The notes: a model not told the origin generated them from the letters alone. Counted from the first letter of the stretch, positions 40,667 through 47,168 are shown. The stretch is DNA of 62,977 nt from a virus (IMGVR_UViG_3300022821_000003:1-62977), one strand, 5' to 3'. Program-made: numbers and translations.

Positions 40667-40817
40667 TAAGCTAGATAGAAACTCATAGATACGAAGTTCA
40701 TAACAAGTGTCGTTTGTACGGACTTGAGATGGATTGCCTACCGATAGGTCATTTATATCTATTCTATTATAACATAGTAAGAAAGTATTGTCAAGCAATA
40801 TACTATCTAGCTTAACC
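40667..40817 (-). ncRNA. structured leader closed by a 14-bp stem
   Basis: GTTAAGCTAGATAG (about 40817-40804) pairs perfectly with CTATCTAGCTTAAC (about 40680-40667). The consensus promoter at 40766-40794 lies inside this loop, so a transcript from an upstream promoter (40865) would contain the full structure. Tail after it (ACAATTATTTAATAAG) resembles the tails of the other RNA units. Confidence 0.5.
40766..40794 (-). promoter_or_regulatory. consensus sigma-70 promoter, leftward
   Basis: TTGACA - exactly 17 bp - TATAAT. Drives the 40635 gene and those to its left. Confidence 0.9.
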
Positions 40818-40864
40818 CAACAATCATTATATTCGATGTTGGGCGAAAAACAAATATTTTAATA

Positions 40865-40893
40865 CTAATATTCGGCAAAAAGAAGCTTGTCAA
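40865..40893 (-). promoter_or_regulatory. sigma-70 promoter, leftward
   Basis: TTGACA - 17 bp - TATTAG, 99 bp upstream of the consensus promoter, with a CCCAAC/GTTGGG hairpin between them. Confidence 0.65.
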
Positions 40894-40919
40894 TTAATAT
40901 TAAAATCCTTATTTTTTAG

Positions 40920-41021
40920 ACATTGTGAACCATGCTTATCGGCTTGTTTTATTCATCCCAGCTTGCACGAGGATTCTGATGAAAAATTTAATGCGTTCAT
41001 CTTCTTTACGCAACCGATATA
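40920..41021 (-). ncRNA. three-way-junction-like structured RNA
   Basis: ATCGGnTT pairs with AAGCCGAT and encloses GCGT/ACGC and CATC/GATG hairpins. It lies directly after the stop of the small gene at 41022. 102 nt, no reading frame. Could be a small RNA or 3' end structure. Confidence 0.4.
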
Positions 41022-41147
41022 TTAAATTGTGTCTAAACGAGCTGATGCTATAATCATTATAACGACATCTAATGTAACTCGATACATTTTCGCTATATCT
41101 AACATCTTTACTTTATTACGATATGCTGTTATTATTTTATAATACAT
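41022..41147 (-). CDS. 41-residue helix-turn-helix-like protein
   Basis: MYYKIITAYRNKVKMLDIAKMYRVTLDVVIMIIASARLDTI: two helices with a short turn (LDIAKMYRVTLDVV), as in Hin- or sigma-like HTH motifs. Overlaps the upstream early-family gene by 16 nt. A possible regulator, for example of the palindromic operators. Confidence 0.45.
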   Translation of the reverse strand: MYYKIITAYRNKVKMLDIAKMYRVTLDVVIMIIASARLDTI

Positions 41148-41395
41148 AATTTTGAGTCATATTCATGACATTGTTTATTATAATCTATTGATGAAAAAGG
41201 ATATGGTTCAATATGGTGCTCGTAACATCCAATCAACATTTTATTAGACCAGTAAATACCAGTAGGGCTACCCTTACTATAACTATCTATAGTAAAGATA
41301 TCTCCCACTTTAAAGCCATTATCTCTATTATAACTATTAGAACCTAATTCTGTTGTTGCGATAACTCTAACTGTTTGACCTATTTTATACTTCAT
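41132..41395 (-). CDS. small early protein with YNKQCHEYDSK signature
   Basis: 87 residues: two SH3-like segments (YKIGQTVRVIATTEL, FKVGDIFTIDSYSKG) and near the end YNKQCHEYDSK. An early-junction box is 15 bases upstream of its ATG. Family of ten. Confidence 0.65.
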   Translation of the reverse strand: MKYKIGQTVRVIATTELGSNSYNRDNGFKVGDIFTIDSYSKGSPTGIYWSNKMLIGCYEHHIEPYPFSSIDYNKQCHEYDSKLCIIK

Positions 41396-41409
41396 ATTGA
41401 TTTGATGTT

Positions 41410-41423
41410 AGCGACTTAAGTGG
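41410..41423 (-). promoter_or_regulatory. early-junction box CCACTTAAGTCGCT
   Basis: Lies 14 bp upstream of ATG 41395, not adjacent, unlike most copies. Confidence 0.55.
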
Positions 41424-41434
41424 ATTCTGTTAGT

Positions 41435-41644
41435 TTATATGGTTATATCAGCGATATACTTTATCCTGGGCTTTATAGCACCATCGTCAATCAATTCATT
41501 AATATGCCACTCTCCATTGATATTAAAGCAATCTGGTAGTGATTCAAGCTTTTTAATAGCATTCGCTTTAATGTTTTTAAGTCCTGATTCTGACTTAAAC
41601 TTCCAACATCTGAAATCACTTTTCTTAACTTCAAAATATTTCAT
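41435..41644 (-). CDS. hypothetical protein
   Basis: 69 residues, MKYFEVKKSDFRCWKFKSESG..., basic with a helical middle and a RIKYIADITI end. Box copy at 41683 precedes it by about 40 bp. Unknown. Confidence 0.5.
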   Translation of the reverse strand: MKYFEVKKSDFRCWKFKSESGLKNIKANAIKKLESLPDCFNINGEWHINELIDDGAIKPRIKYIADITI

Positions 41645-41682
41645 ATTGATTAATCTTTAATAATAAGGTTCGATATGATGTT

Positions 41683-41696
41683 TGCGACTTAAGTGG
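41683..41696 (-). promoter_or_regulatory. early-junction box CCACTTAAGTCGCA
   Basis: Between a terminator (41711-41740) and the gene starting at 41644, so it sits where new transcription must begin. Confidence 0.6.
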
Positions 41697-41710
41697 AATT
41701 TTCTTTCCAA

Positions 41711-41740
41711 AATAAAAAATACCCTGTTTAATGGGTATTT
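41711..41740 (-). terminator. intrinsic terminator
   Basis: AAATACCC/GGGTATTT with 8-nt loop followed leftward by TTTATTTT. The stem overlaps the last codons of the 41728 gene. Confidence 0.85.
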
Positions 41741-42012
41741 CTCATGATTTTAAATGGTGAATGAGTTCTGAAAGTTCCTCCTCTATCATAACATAGCTTG
41801 GGTATTTCTGCAAGTTCTTTTTTTAGTTCCTTGTCGCTCTTTTTGATTAATTCTTTTACTTGTTTTCTATTCTTTAAAATTAATAATATTGACTCCTTCT
41901 TTTTTTGGTCTTGTTTAGCTTTGCGGACTTTTAATTCTATTTCAACCTCGCTCCAGTTTTCAATCGTTCCGACTTTTATTTTAAAAAATAGTTTAGAAAA
42001 CTTGACAAACAT
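41728..42012 (-). CDS. basic coiled-coil hypothetical protein
   Basis: 94 residues, highly Lys-rich (RKAKQDQKKKESILLILKNRKQ) with helical middle; candidate nucleic-acid binder. Between two terminators, so transcribed as a separate unit or by leak-through. Not recognised. Confidence 0.55.
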   Translation of the reverse strand: MFVKFSKLFFKIKVGTIENWSEVEIELKVRKAKQDQKKKESILLILKNRKQVKELIKKSDKELKKELAEIPKLCYDRGGTFRTHSPFKIMRNTH

Positions 42013-42033
42013 ATAGTTTTTTCTAACTTATTT

Positions 42034-42066
42034 TTTAATAAAAGAGGGGAGCATTTCACTCCCCTC
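42034..42066 (-). terminator. intrinsic terminator after first leftward gene
   Basis: GAGGGGAG/CTCCCCTC with 7-nt loop followed leftward by TTTTATT. Confidence 0.85.
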
Positions 42067-42073
42067 AGTCCGT

Positions 42074-42442
42074 TTAACTAGCTTGACCCTTGTTAGCTAA
42101 AACTTGTGTAATAGCTATTTTGATGTCTTCCTCAGTCGGCTCCTCCGACTTCTCTACTGATGGGAGTTTTTCTTTTAATTCTGCTATTTTTTCTTTATTC
42201 GGCGTCATTACAAGGTCGAATCCCTCCTCTTTTTCAATCAGTCCCTCGCTGATAGCTTGCATTATGGTCGTTTTAATGCCTCCCTTGTCGGACTCCCTCT
42301 TATTTTTGACTACAGTTGCACTCCTCCATATTCTAGCTAATAGCGTACTTTTGATGAAGTCTTTACTAAACTCCTCCCCTTGAATTTTTAATGGTTCCAC
42401 TCCCTCAAATGTTACCATCTCTCTCAATTGAGTCTTATTCAT
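42074..42442 (-). CDS. first leftward gene, hypothetical
   Basis: 122 residues, MNKTQLREMVTFEGVEPLKIQGEEF..., with a winged-helix-like middle (TTIMQAISEGLIEKEEGFDLVMT) and acidic C-terminal helix. It has its own promoter (42543) and terminator (42034), the arrangement of a regulator next to the divergent control region. Repressor or activator role is inferred only. Confidence 0.5.
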   Translation of the reverse strand: MNKTQLREMVTFEGVEPLKIQGEEFSKDFIKSTLLARIWRSATVVKNKRESDKGGIKTTIMQAISEGLIEKEEGFDLVMTPNKEKIAELKEKLPSVEKSEEPTEEDIKIAITQVLANKGQAS

Positions 42443-42542
42443 ACTTTTTGTTACTACTTACTAAAACTTTTAAAAACTTCTAGCAAGTAATTATGTTATA
42501 ATATTTATTAATATTTTTTAGGTTTTTCTTTAACCTGTAACT

Positions 42543-42571
42543 AGTATAGCATAAATTTTAAATAATAGCAA
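42543..42571 (-). promoter_or_regulatory. extended -10 promoter, leftward
   Basis: TTGCTA - 17 bp - TATACT with TGC before -10. Its transcript has a leader of about 100 nt before ATG 42442. Confidence 0.75.
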
Positions 42572-42659
42572 GCACCCTATAAAACGGCTATAACTTAAAA
42601 CCTTTCACCCCGTTTATATTCAACCATTACATTATACTAGCTATTTTATAGGGTAGTTT

Positions 42660-42779
42660 TTAAGGGAAGTATTACAGGGGAGTATTATAGGGAAGTATTA
42701 CAGGGGAGTCCTGCTATTTTGGGGGAGTCCTGCTATTCTGTATACAGACACCCCTCCCCCCTCCCCCCTATTAATAGGG
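42660..42779. repeat. G-rich tandem repeats, pyrimidine tract and palindrome (candidate origin or packaging site)
   Basis: 42664-42740 holds three GGGA-AGTATTA(C/T)AG-type units and two GGGGAGTCCTGCTATT units in tandem. It is followed by an 18-base C/T tract (42751-42768) and the palindrome CCCTATTAATAGGG (42766-42779). Much more GC-rich than the rest. Located between divergent promoters and just before the terminase genes. No gene. Origin or pac/cos function is inferred. Confidence 0.5.
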
Positions 42780-42936
42780 ATTAAAAGGCTTGCACTAGAC
42801 TGTACCCGTACTTTACGCAAGCGACTGGGGGGTCGTGAATCCCAATCACATGGATGAGGGGGTGGTGGTTTATATATAATATGTAAACATAGACACACCC
42901 CCAAGATAAAAACACATAAAGGTAAAAGATAGAATC

Positions 42937-42948
42937 GCTAATGTTAGC
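42937..42948. promoter_or_regulatory. GCTAATGTTAGC palindrome, operator-like
   Basis: First of two copies, 59 bp apart, in the divergent control region. Confidence 0.5.
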
Positions 42949-42995
42949 CAAAGAGGATCTAGCTCTAGGATTCCCCGTGATAAAAGAGTTGCTAT

Positions 42996-43007
42996 GCTAA
43001 TATTAGC
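42996..43007. promoter_or_regulatory. GCTAATATTAGC palindrome, operator-like
   Basis: Perfect copy, 178 bp upstream of the rightward promoter -35. A degenerate copy (CCTAATACTAGC) lies at 43150, 24 bp upstream of that -35. Confidence 0.5.
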
Positions 43008-43184
43008 CAAGGACGGGGGGTGTTTCTGAGAAAAAGTCTAAAAAGAGCAAAAAAACATCTAATTTCCATAAAAAAATAGCTGTCAAATTTTAAAAACAGA
43101 AAACTTTTTGAAGTTTCAGAAATATTTATTTTAGGGGGTCTTTTATTTACCTAATACTAGCTAAGAATCAGGGGTCAAAAAGAC

Positions 43185-43214
43185 TTGACAGAATCGATCA
43201 AAAGATGCTATACT
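43185..43214 (+). promoter_or_regulatory. main rightward (structural arm) promoter
   Basis: TTGACA - 18 bp - TATACT with TGC before the -10. Only good rightward promoter seen upstream of terminase. Shares about 110 bp with the leftward promoter region at 33245, including a 23-bp block (43112-43134) identical to the complement of 33325-33347. Confidence 0.85.
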
Positions 43215-43347
43215 TAGAGTATAGGGTAAGATAATTGTTTTATAGGATATCACAGGTAAAAGCCTAAGAATATCAATGCGTGGAATATAGATTATCTTAA
43301 TAGCTTGAGTGAGACTCATATGTTAAAAGCCACGCTTACAAACTAAT
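43215..43347 (+). ncRNA. structured leader of the structural arm
   Basis: GCGTGG (43278) pairs with CCACGC (43330-43335), enclosing about 46 nt; an AGATAAT/ATTATCT pairing competes with it. Followed by TTACAAACTAAT-ATG. Likely leader of the terminase message. Confidence 0.45.
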
Positions 43348-43812
43348 ATGAAAAAGATAACAAAGAACATGGCAGACTTCTCAGAGGAGTATGTCAAGAA
43401 CGGATACAATGGGACAAAGGCATATGGAACTGCATATGGACAAACTAATAAACAAATATGTGCATCAGAAGCATATAAACTATTACGAGACCAAAGAATC
43501 ATAGATGAAATAGAAGTAGTCGAAGGAAGCTTCAGAATACTAGGGCAAATGGCAGGAATAGATAAAGGTGCAATTGTAAGAGCATTAAAGGAAATGCTGC
43601 TAGCAATGAAACCAGACAAGAATGGTGATGATATACCAGATTATACTGCTCGTAAGGACGCTATTACCTTATTTGGTAAGCTTACTGGCGATTTCAAGGA
43701 AAGAAAGGAAATAGAGATTTCAAATAAAGAAGATTTATCAGATATTGACCCAACCAAACTATCGAAAGAGGAGATAGATATGTTGGAGAAAGATCTAATA
43801 GATGAGTTATAA
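43348..43812 (+). CDS. terS: terminase small subunit
   Basis: 154 residues. N-terminal FSEEYVKNGYNGTKAYGTAYG and KICASEAYKLLRDQRI is the DNA-binding helix-turn-helix of the Terminase_2 family; the helical middle drives oligomer formation and the acidic C-terminus contacts the large subunit. Recognises the packaging site, which may be in the repeats upstream. Stop and the next start overlap (TAATG). Confidence 0.85.
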   Translation: MKKITKNMADFSEEYVKNGYNGTKAYGTAYGQTNKQICASEAYKLLRDQRIIDEIEVVEGSFRILGQMAGIDKGAIVRALKEMLLAMKPDKNGDDIPDYTARKDAITLFGKLTGDFKERKEIEISNKEDLSDIDPTKLSKEEIDMLEKDLIDEL

Positions 43813-44510
43813 TGAAAAGTGTAGAATATTTACAAAAATTAGCTAAGAGTCCTGAACTTAGGAACTTAGAATGGGCGAAGTGTCATGAAGACCCGTATTA
43901 TTGGCTAACAAACTGGGCATTCACATTAGATGTCCACGACCCCAAGAATCCACAAAAGCCCTTTCCTGACAAAGAATATCTAAGAATTATTGTAGATAAA
44001 TGGTTAGAACATAAAATCCTATTATTTCCTAAATCTCGTCAAATGATGATGAGTTGGGTCTTTACAGGATTATACTTATGGGATACACAGTTCCATTATG
44101 GTAAGCTAACATTCTTTCAATCAAAGAAAGCAGATGATGCTAATGATTTGGTTAAAAGAGCAAAGCTTATTTGGGACAATGAACCATCGTTCCTTAAAAG
44201 ATATTATAAACGTGGAGAATTCCACAAATTGAACTGTAACCCACAGAATCAAGGAAATCACGTATATTCATTACTAACCTTTCCTGACATCAAGTCAGAA
44301 ATAAGGGGAGTTCCTGAAGGTGGAGATGTTGTTAGGATGCATACATTATCTGGAATGCTTTCAGATGAGTCTGCTTTTCAACCAGAAATGGCAAGTGCTT
44401 TTACAGCACTAAAGCCAACACTCAGTTCTGGTGGAAGACTGACATGCGTCAGCACAGCAAACGACAACACTTGGTTTGAGGAAGCAGTCTTCGATTTATT
44501 AAAAATGTAA
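43812..44510 (+). CDS. terL: terminase large subunit, ATPase half
   Basis: 232 residues. Walker A-like FPKSRQMMMSW (about 72-82), Walker B MLSDES (182-187), coupling motif TCVSTAND (211-218). It ends right after the ATPase domain; the nuclease domain is in a separate gene at 44702. Normal large subunits have both in one chain, so this is a natural split at the inter-domain linker. No frameshift is apparent, since another gene lies between. Confidence 0.85.
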   Translation: MKSVEYLQKLAKSPELRNLEWAKCHEDPYYWLTNWAFTLDVHDPKNPQKPFPDKEYLRIIVDKWLEHKILLFPKSRQMMMSWVFTGLYLWDTQFHYGKLTFFQSKKADDANDLVKRAKLIWDNEPSFLKRYYKRGEFHKLNCNPQNQGNHVYSLLTFPDIKSEIRGVPEGGDVVRMHTLSGMLSDESAFQPEMASAFTALKPTLSSGGRLTCVSTANDNTWFEEAVFDLLKM

Positions 44511-44514
44511 AGAT

Positions 44515-44700
44515 ATGGAAAAGAATAGATTATATTTCTTTAAATATTATCAGACAAGTAATTTAAAGATGATATTACTATTTATAAGGATAATATTTAA
44601 ACTAGCGACAGGGAGGAAAATAGTATATGTAACAAATCATGGAGAAAACAAGGAGGCACAATTAAACATTTATATAGGAAACAGTAATAAGCAAGAATAG
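44515..44700 (+). CDS. small predicted membrane protein inserted within terminase, paralogue of 47169
   Basis: 61 residues, xxxYFFxxxxxSxxMILLFIRII and ATGRKIVYVTN: one hydrophobic segment then a short beta end. Same length as and similar to the protein at 47169-47354 (YFF, IR-I, G-x-I, TN positions agree). Fills the space between terminase halves. Unknown function; possibly a mobile passenger. Confidence 0.6.
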   Translation: MEKNRLYFFKYYQTSNLKMILLFIRIIFKLATGRKIVYVTNHGENKEAQLNIYIGNSNKQE

Positions 44701-44701
44701 T

Positions 44702-46219
44702 ATGTACGACGACACAGACAAACCAGAAATATCAGAAGGAATTAAATTCTGGAAGAATCCAAAGAATGGTTTTCACGTATTGATGCTCCACTACACGGCT
44801 GACGAATCTAAAAATCCAAAGACTACTGAAGGAGCAAAATGGTATGAAGCAGAGAGAGAAGGTTCACCTAAAGCAGTTTGGAATAAAGAATACGAAATTG
44901 ACTTCACAACTAAAGCTGGTCAATTAGTATATGGTCCAGAGTTTTGTGACTTTAAACCAAGCATACACCTAGTCGATTCATTCGAACTAGGAGATGTAGA
45001 ATTATTTATAGGGATGGACTTTGGACAGAGGAACCCTAACTGTGCTCTAGTAGGAGCAATAACAAGAGATAAGAAAGTTTATATAATAGATGAGTATTAT
45101 AACCCAGCGATACCAAGTGTAGCAAGTAAGGAAATGTTCGACAAATTTGGTTATTTAATTTCTGGGTATAGAGACAACTTATCAATAGGACAAAAGAAAA
45201 TTCTAGCAGACAACACATTTCAAGTGAAAGTCATCGATCCATCGACAGCAAGCAAGAATAGAACAAAAATAATAGAAGGAGAAGAAGTACCATATTCAGT
45301 CATAGAGGATTTCGATGACAATGGATGGGAATTCGAACCAGCAACGAACGACTTTGTAGCTGGAGTAACAAGAGTAAGGGAATATATGAGGATAGACGGT
45401 TTACTAAACTCACACTTATATATATTTAAAGATAAGTGTCCTAAACTCTGTTGGGAATTACAACACTATCGTTATAAAGAGAATACAGAAGCGACAGATA
45501 GACAGAATAATGAACCAGAGAAACCAGTAAAGAAGGATGATCATTGCCTAGCTGGAGATTCAATTATAAATACAGTTAACGGAGATTTTAAAATAAAAGA
45601 CCTTGTTGGCAAAAGTGGATATGTTTATTCATATAGCAATGAACTAAAAAGAGTCCAAGTCAATAGATATGACAACGTTAGGCAGACAAAAGTAGCTGAG
45701 ACATTAAAAATAACCCTAGATGACGATTCAGAAATAGTTTGTACATATGACCATCCTATAATGATTAGGAGCGGAGAATATAGATTAGCTGGAGAATTAA
45801 AAGCAGGAGATAGCTTAATGCCAGTTTATCAAACGATTGACTCACACGGGCATACAAGAATAAACCTAAATAATGGAGATAGTATGTTCGCACACAGAGT
45901 TAATAAATATAGAAAGAAGAAATATTGTGAAGAGGGATGCAGAGCAATCGGTTTCTCAAGAAACAAAAAAGAGTGGAATCATAAAATCAAGAAGATAGAG
46001 AAAGGTGAGGTTATACCAGTATATAATATGCACGTAGATAGGGTTAATAACTTTTCTTGTAATGGAATTATAGTTCACAATTCTATGGACGCACTTAGAT
46101 ATTTGATAATGACCAGACCAAATAAACCAGAAGAAGCGCCTACAGCAAGAACAAAAGTTCAAAGAGATTTAGATCAATTAATACGACCTAAAATCCTATC
46201 AGGGTTTGATGTCGACTAA
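44702..46219 (+). CDS. terL: terminase large subunit, nuclease half, with intein
   Basis: 505 residues. Extein parts: linker domain (GIKFWKNPKNGFHVLMLHYTAD), RNase H-like nuclease (GMDFGQRNPNCALVGAI, Asp106) and C-terminal KKDDH-SMDALRYL motif. An intein (residues 282-460) interrupts exactly between DDH and SMDALRY. After protein splicing the mature chain is about 326 residues. It must assemble with the ATPase half (43812) to form the packaging motor. Confidence 0.85.
   Translation: MYDDTDKPEISEGIKFWKNPKNGFHVLMLHYTADESKNPKTTEGAKWYEAEREGSPKAVWNKEYEIDFTTKAGQLVYGPEFCDFKPSIHLVDSFELGDVELFIGMDFGQRNPNCALVGAITRDKKVYIIDEYYNPAIPSVASKEMFDKFGYLISGYRDNLSIGQKKILADNTFQVKVIDPSTASKNRTKIIEGEEVPYSVIEDFDDNGWEFEPATNDFVAGVTRVREYMRIDGLLNSHLYIFKDKCPKLCWELQHYRYKENTEATDRQNNEPEKPVKKDDHCLAGDSIINTVNGDFKIKDLVGKSGYVYSYSNELKRVQVNRYDNVRQTKVAETLKITLDDDSEIVCTYDHPIMIRSGEYRLAGELKAGDSLMPVYQTIDSHGHTRINLNNGDSMFAHRVNKYRKKKYCEEGCRAIGFSRNKKEWNHKIKKIEKGEVIPVYNMHVDRVNNFSCNGIIVHNSMDALRYLIMTRPNKPEEAPTARTKVQRDLDQLIRPKILSGFDVD
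45545..46081 (+). mobile_element. intein in terminase nuclease domain
   Basis: 179-residue Hint module: Cys1 (CLAGDSIINT), block B with TYDHP, block F/G VYNMHVDRVNNFSCNGIIVHN, then Ser+1. No intact LAGLIDADG; about 50 residues (HGHTRINLNNGDSMFAHRV...) in the middle may be a remnant of an HNH-type insert. Probably a splicing-competent mini-intein. Confidence 0.85.
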
Positions 46220-46225
46220 AAAAGT

Positions 46226-46537
46226 ATGAATGAGAAAACAACAAGTAGCACAATGTGTAAGGAACAAATAGAAAGAACACCTAGTGTTGAGAGAGGATCA
46301 TCGATAGTAGATGGACTAGAGTATAATAACAAAAATCTTGGTAGATTATGCGATGCAATAAATGTCTTAGAAAGTAGATTATCAGATATATTGCTAGATC
46401 CATGTCCGCAAGATTTATTAGGAGAGGGTAAAGACAGAGAGATGTCTCAGGTTGGAAGAACATTAAGTTCAGTCAACATAGAAATAGAAAACCAAGTAGA
46501 AAGATTAATAGCAATATCGCAAAGAATAGATTTATAA
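46226..46537 (+). CDS. hypothetical helical protein
   Basis: 103 residues, starts MNEKTTSSTMCKEQIERT, mainly helical (YNNKNLGRLCDAINVLESRLSDIL). Position between terminase and chaperonins; small proteins of this form are common near terminase in phages. Not recognised. Confidence 0.5.
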   Translation: MNEKTTSSTMCKEQIERTPSVERGSSIVDGLEYNNKNLGRLCDAINVLESRLSDILLDPCPQDLLGEGKDREMSQVGRTLSSVNIEIENQVERLIAISQRIDL

Positions 46538-46552
46538 ATTAAATAAAAGCGT

Positions 46553-46753
46553 ATGACATTTGAAGAAAGAAAAGAAAAGTTACAAAAGGATTTAGAAGAA
46601 ACTTGTAATGAGTTAGAACTAAACATTTACGCAGCTAACGCTGTATTACCAAATGGTGAAGTTATTCCTATAATGAAAGTTAAGGATATGAAACCAGAGG
46701 AAGAAGTTAAAGAATTAAAAGAAGAAAAAGATGGAGATAAAACTAAAAAGTAA
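46553..46753 (+). CDS. small charged hypothetical protein
   Basis: 66 residues, a helix, a short beta hairpin (IYAANAVLPNGEVIPIMKV) and a Lys/Glu-rich tail that overlaps the GroES-like gene start by 23 nt. Unknown; coupled in translation to the co-chaperonin. Confidence 0.5.
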   Translation: MTFEERKEKLQKDLEETCNELELNIYAANAVLPNGEVIPIMKVKDMKPEEEVKELKEEKDGDKTKK

Positions 46754-46982
46754 TTTACTTTTAATTAAAAAACATAAGAATTCTCAACTGTCTGTAGATA
46801 TGGCAGTAGAGGATAACGATGGAGACAAGGGTTTAATAACAGGGGAAGTATTAGAAGGAGAAGGCAAAGGAGACACAGTCATCTTCGGTCGATATTCGCT
46901 CCTAACGTTCACCTTACAAGGTGAAGATTATAATGTATTAGATAAGGATGATGTTCTAGGAATATGCTCCTATCGAGAATAA
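46731..46982 (+). CDS. groES: GroES-like co-chaperonin
   Basis: 83 residues. The C-terminal half (GDTVIFGRYSLLTFTLQGEDYNVLDKDDVLGI) matches GroES strands (GDxVxFxxYxGxxxxxxGexyxxxxxxDIL). N-terminal KLKSNLLLIKK fits the first strand. The mobile loop with a GGIVL-like sequence is poorly conserved. Works as the lid of the phage GroEL-like protein 376 bp downstream. Confidence 0.7.
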   Translation: MEIKLKSNLLLIKKHKNSQLSVDMAVEDNDGDKGLITGEVLEGEGKGDTVIFGRYSLLTFTLQGEDYNVLDKDDVLGICSYRE

Positions 46983-46986
46983 AACT

Positions 46987-47166
46987 ATGAAGAATAAAAA
47001 GGTATATCCACCAATGAAAACAATCTTTTCAAAAACTAAAGTAGGAATACAAGCATGGCATCTTATAGATGGTGAATGGGTAAACATAGGACAGTTATTT
47101 GAAAATGGAACAGTTAAGTATTATACTAATGGTGAATTAGAAGGAGAAAGAGAATTAATAAAATAA
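46987..47166 (+). CDS. small hypothetical protein
   Basis: 59 residues, MKNKKVYPPMKTIFSKTKVGIQAWHLI..., beta-rich with a WHLIDGEWVNIGQLFENG segment. Between GroES- and GroEL-like genes. Unknown. Confidence 0.55.
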   Translation: MKNKKVYPPMKTIFSKTKVGIQAWHLIDGEWVNIGQLFENGTVKYYTNGELEGERELIK

Positions 47167-47168
47167 AT

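Larger units (their letters stand above)
42780..43110. other. intergenic control region
   Basis: No convincing gene. Holds a GCTTGC/GCAAGC hairpin (about 42790-42826), a G-rich stretch, two GCTAATRTTAGC palindromes (42937 and 42996), and AT-rich sequence leading into the rightward promoter. Confidence 0.5.

Noticed and set aside
40970-40985. Hammerhead-like CTGATGA
   Set aside because: No matching GAAA and stem arrangement around it on that strand; the sequence belongs to a simpler CATC/GATG hairpin on the other strand.
42698-42904. A leftward reading frame of 68 codons with a Pro/Arg-rich product
   Set aside because: It covers the G-rich tandem repeats and pyrimidine tract; the product is low-complexity repeat-derived sequence with no leader typical of this genome.
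43812-46219. Sequencing frameshift splitting the terminase
   Set aside because: A complete 61-codon gene with a paralogue elsewhere separates the halves, and the break is at the domain boundary.
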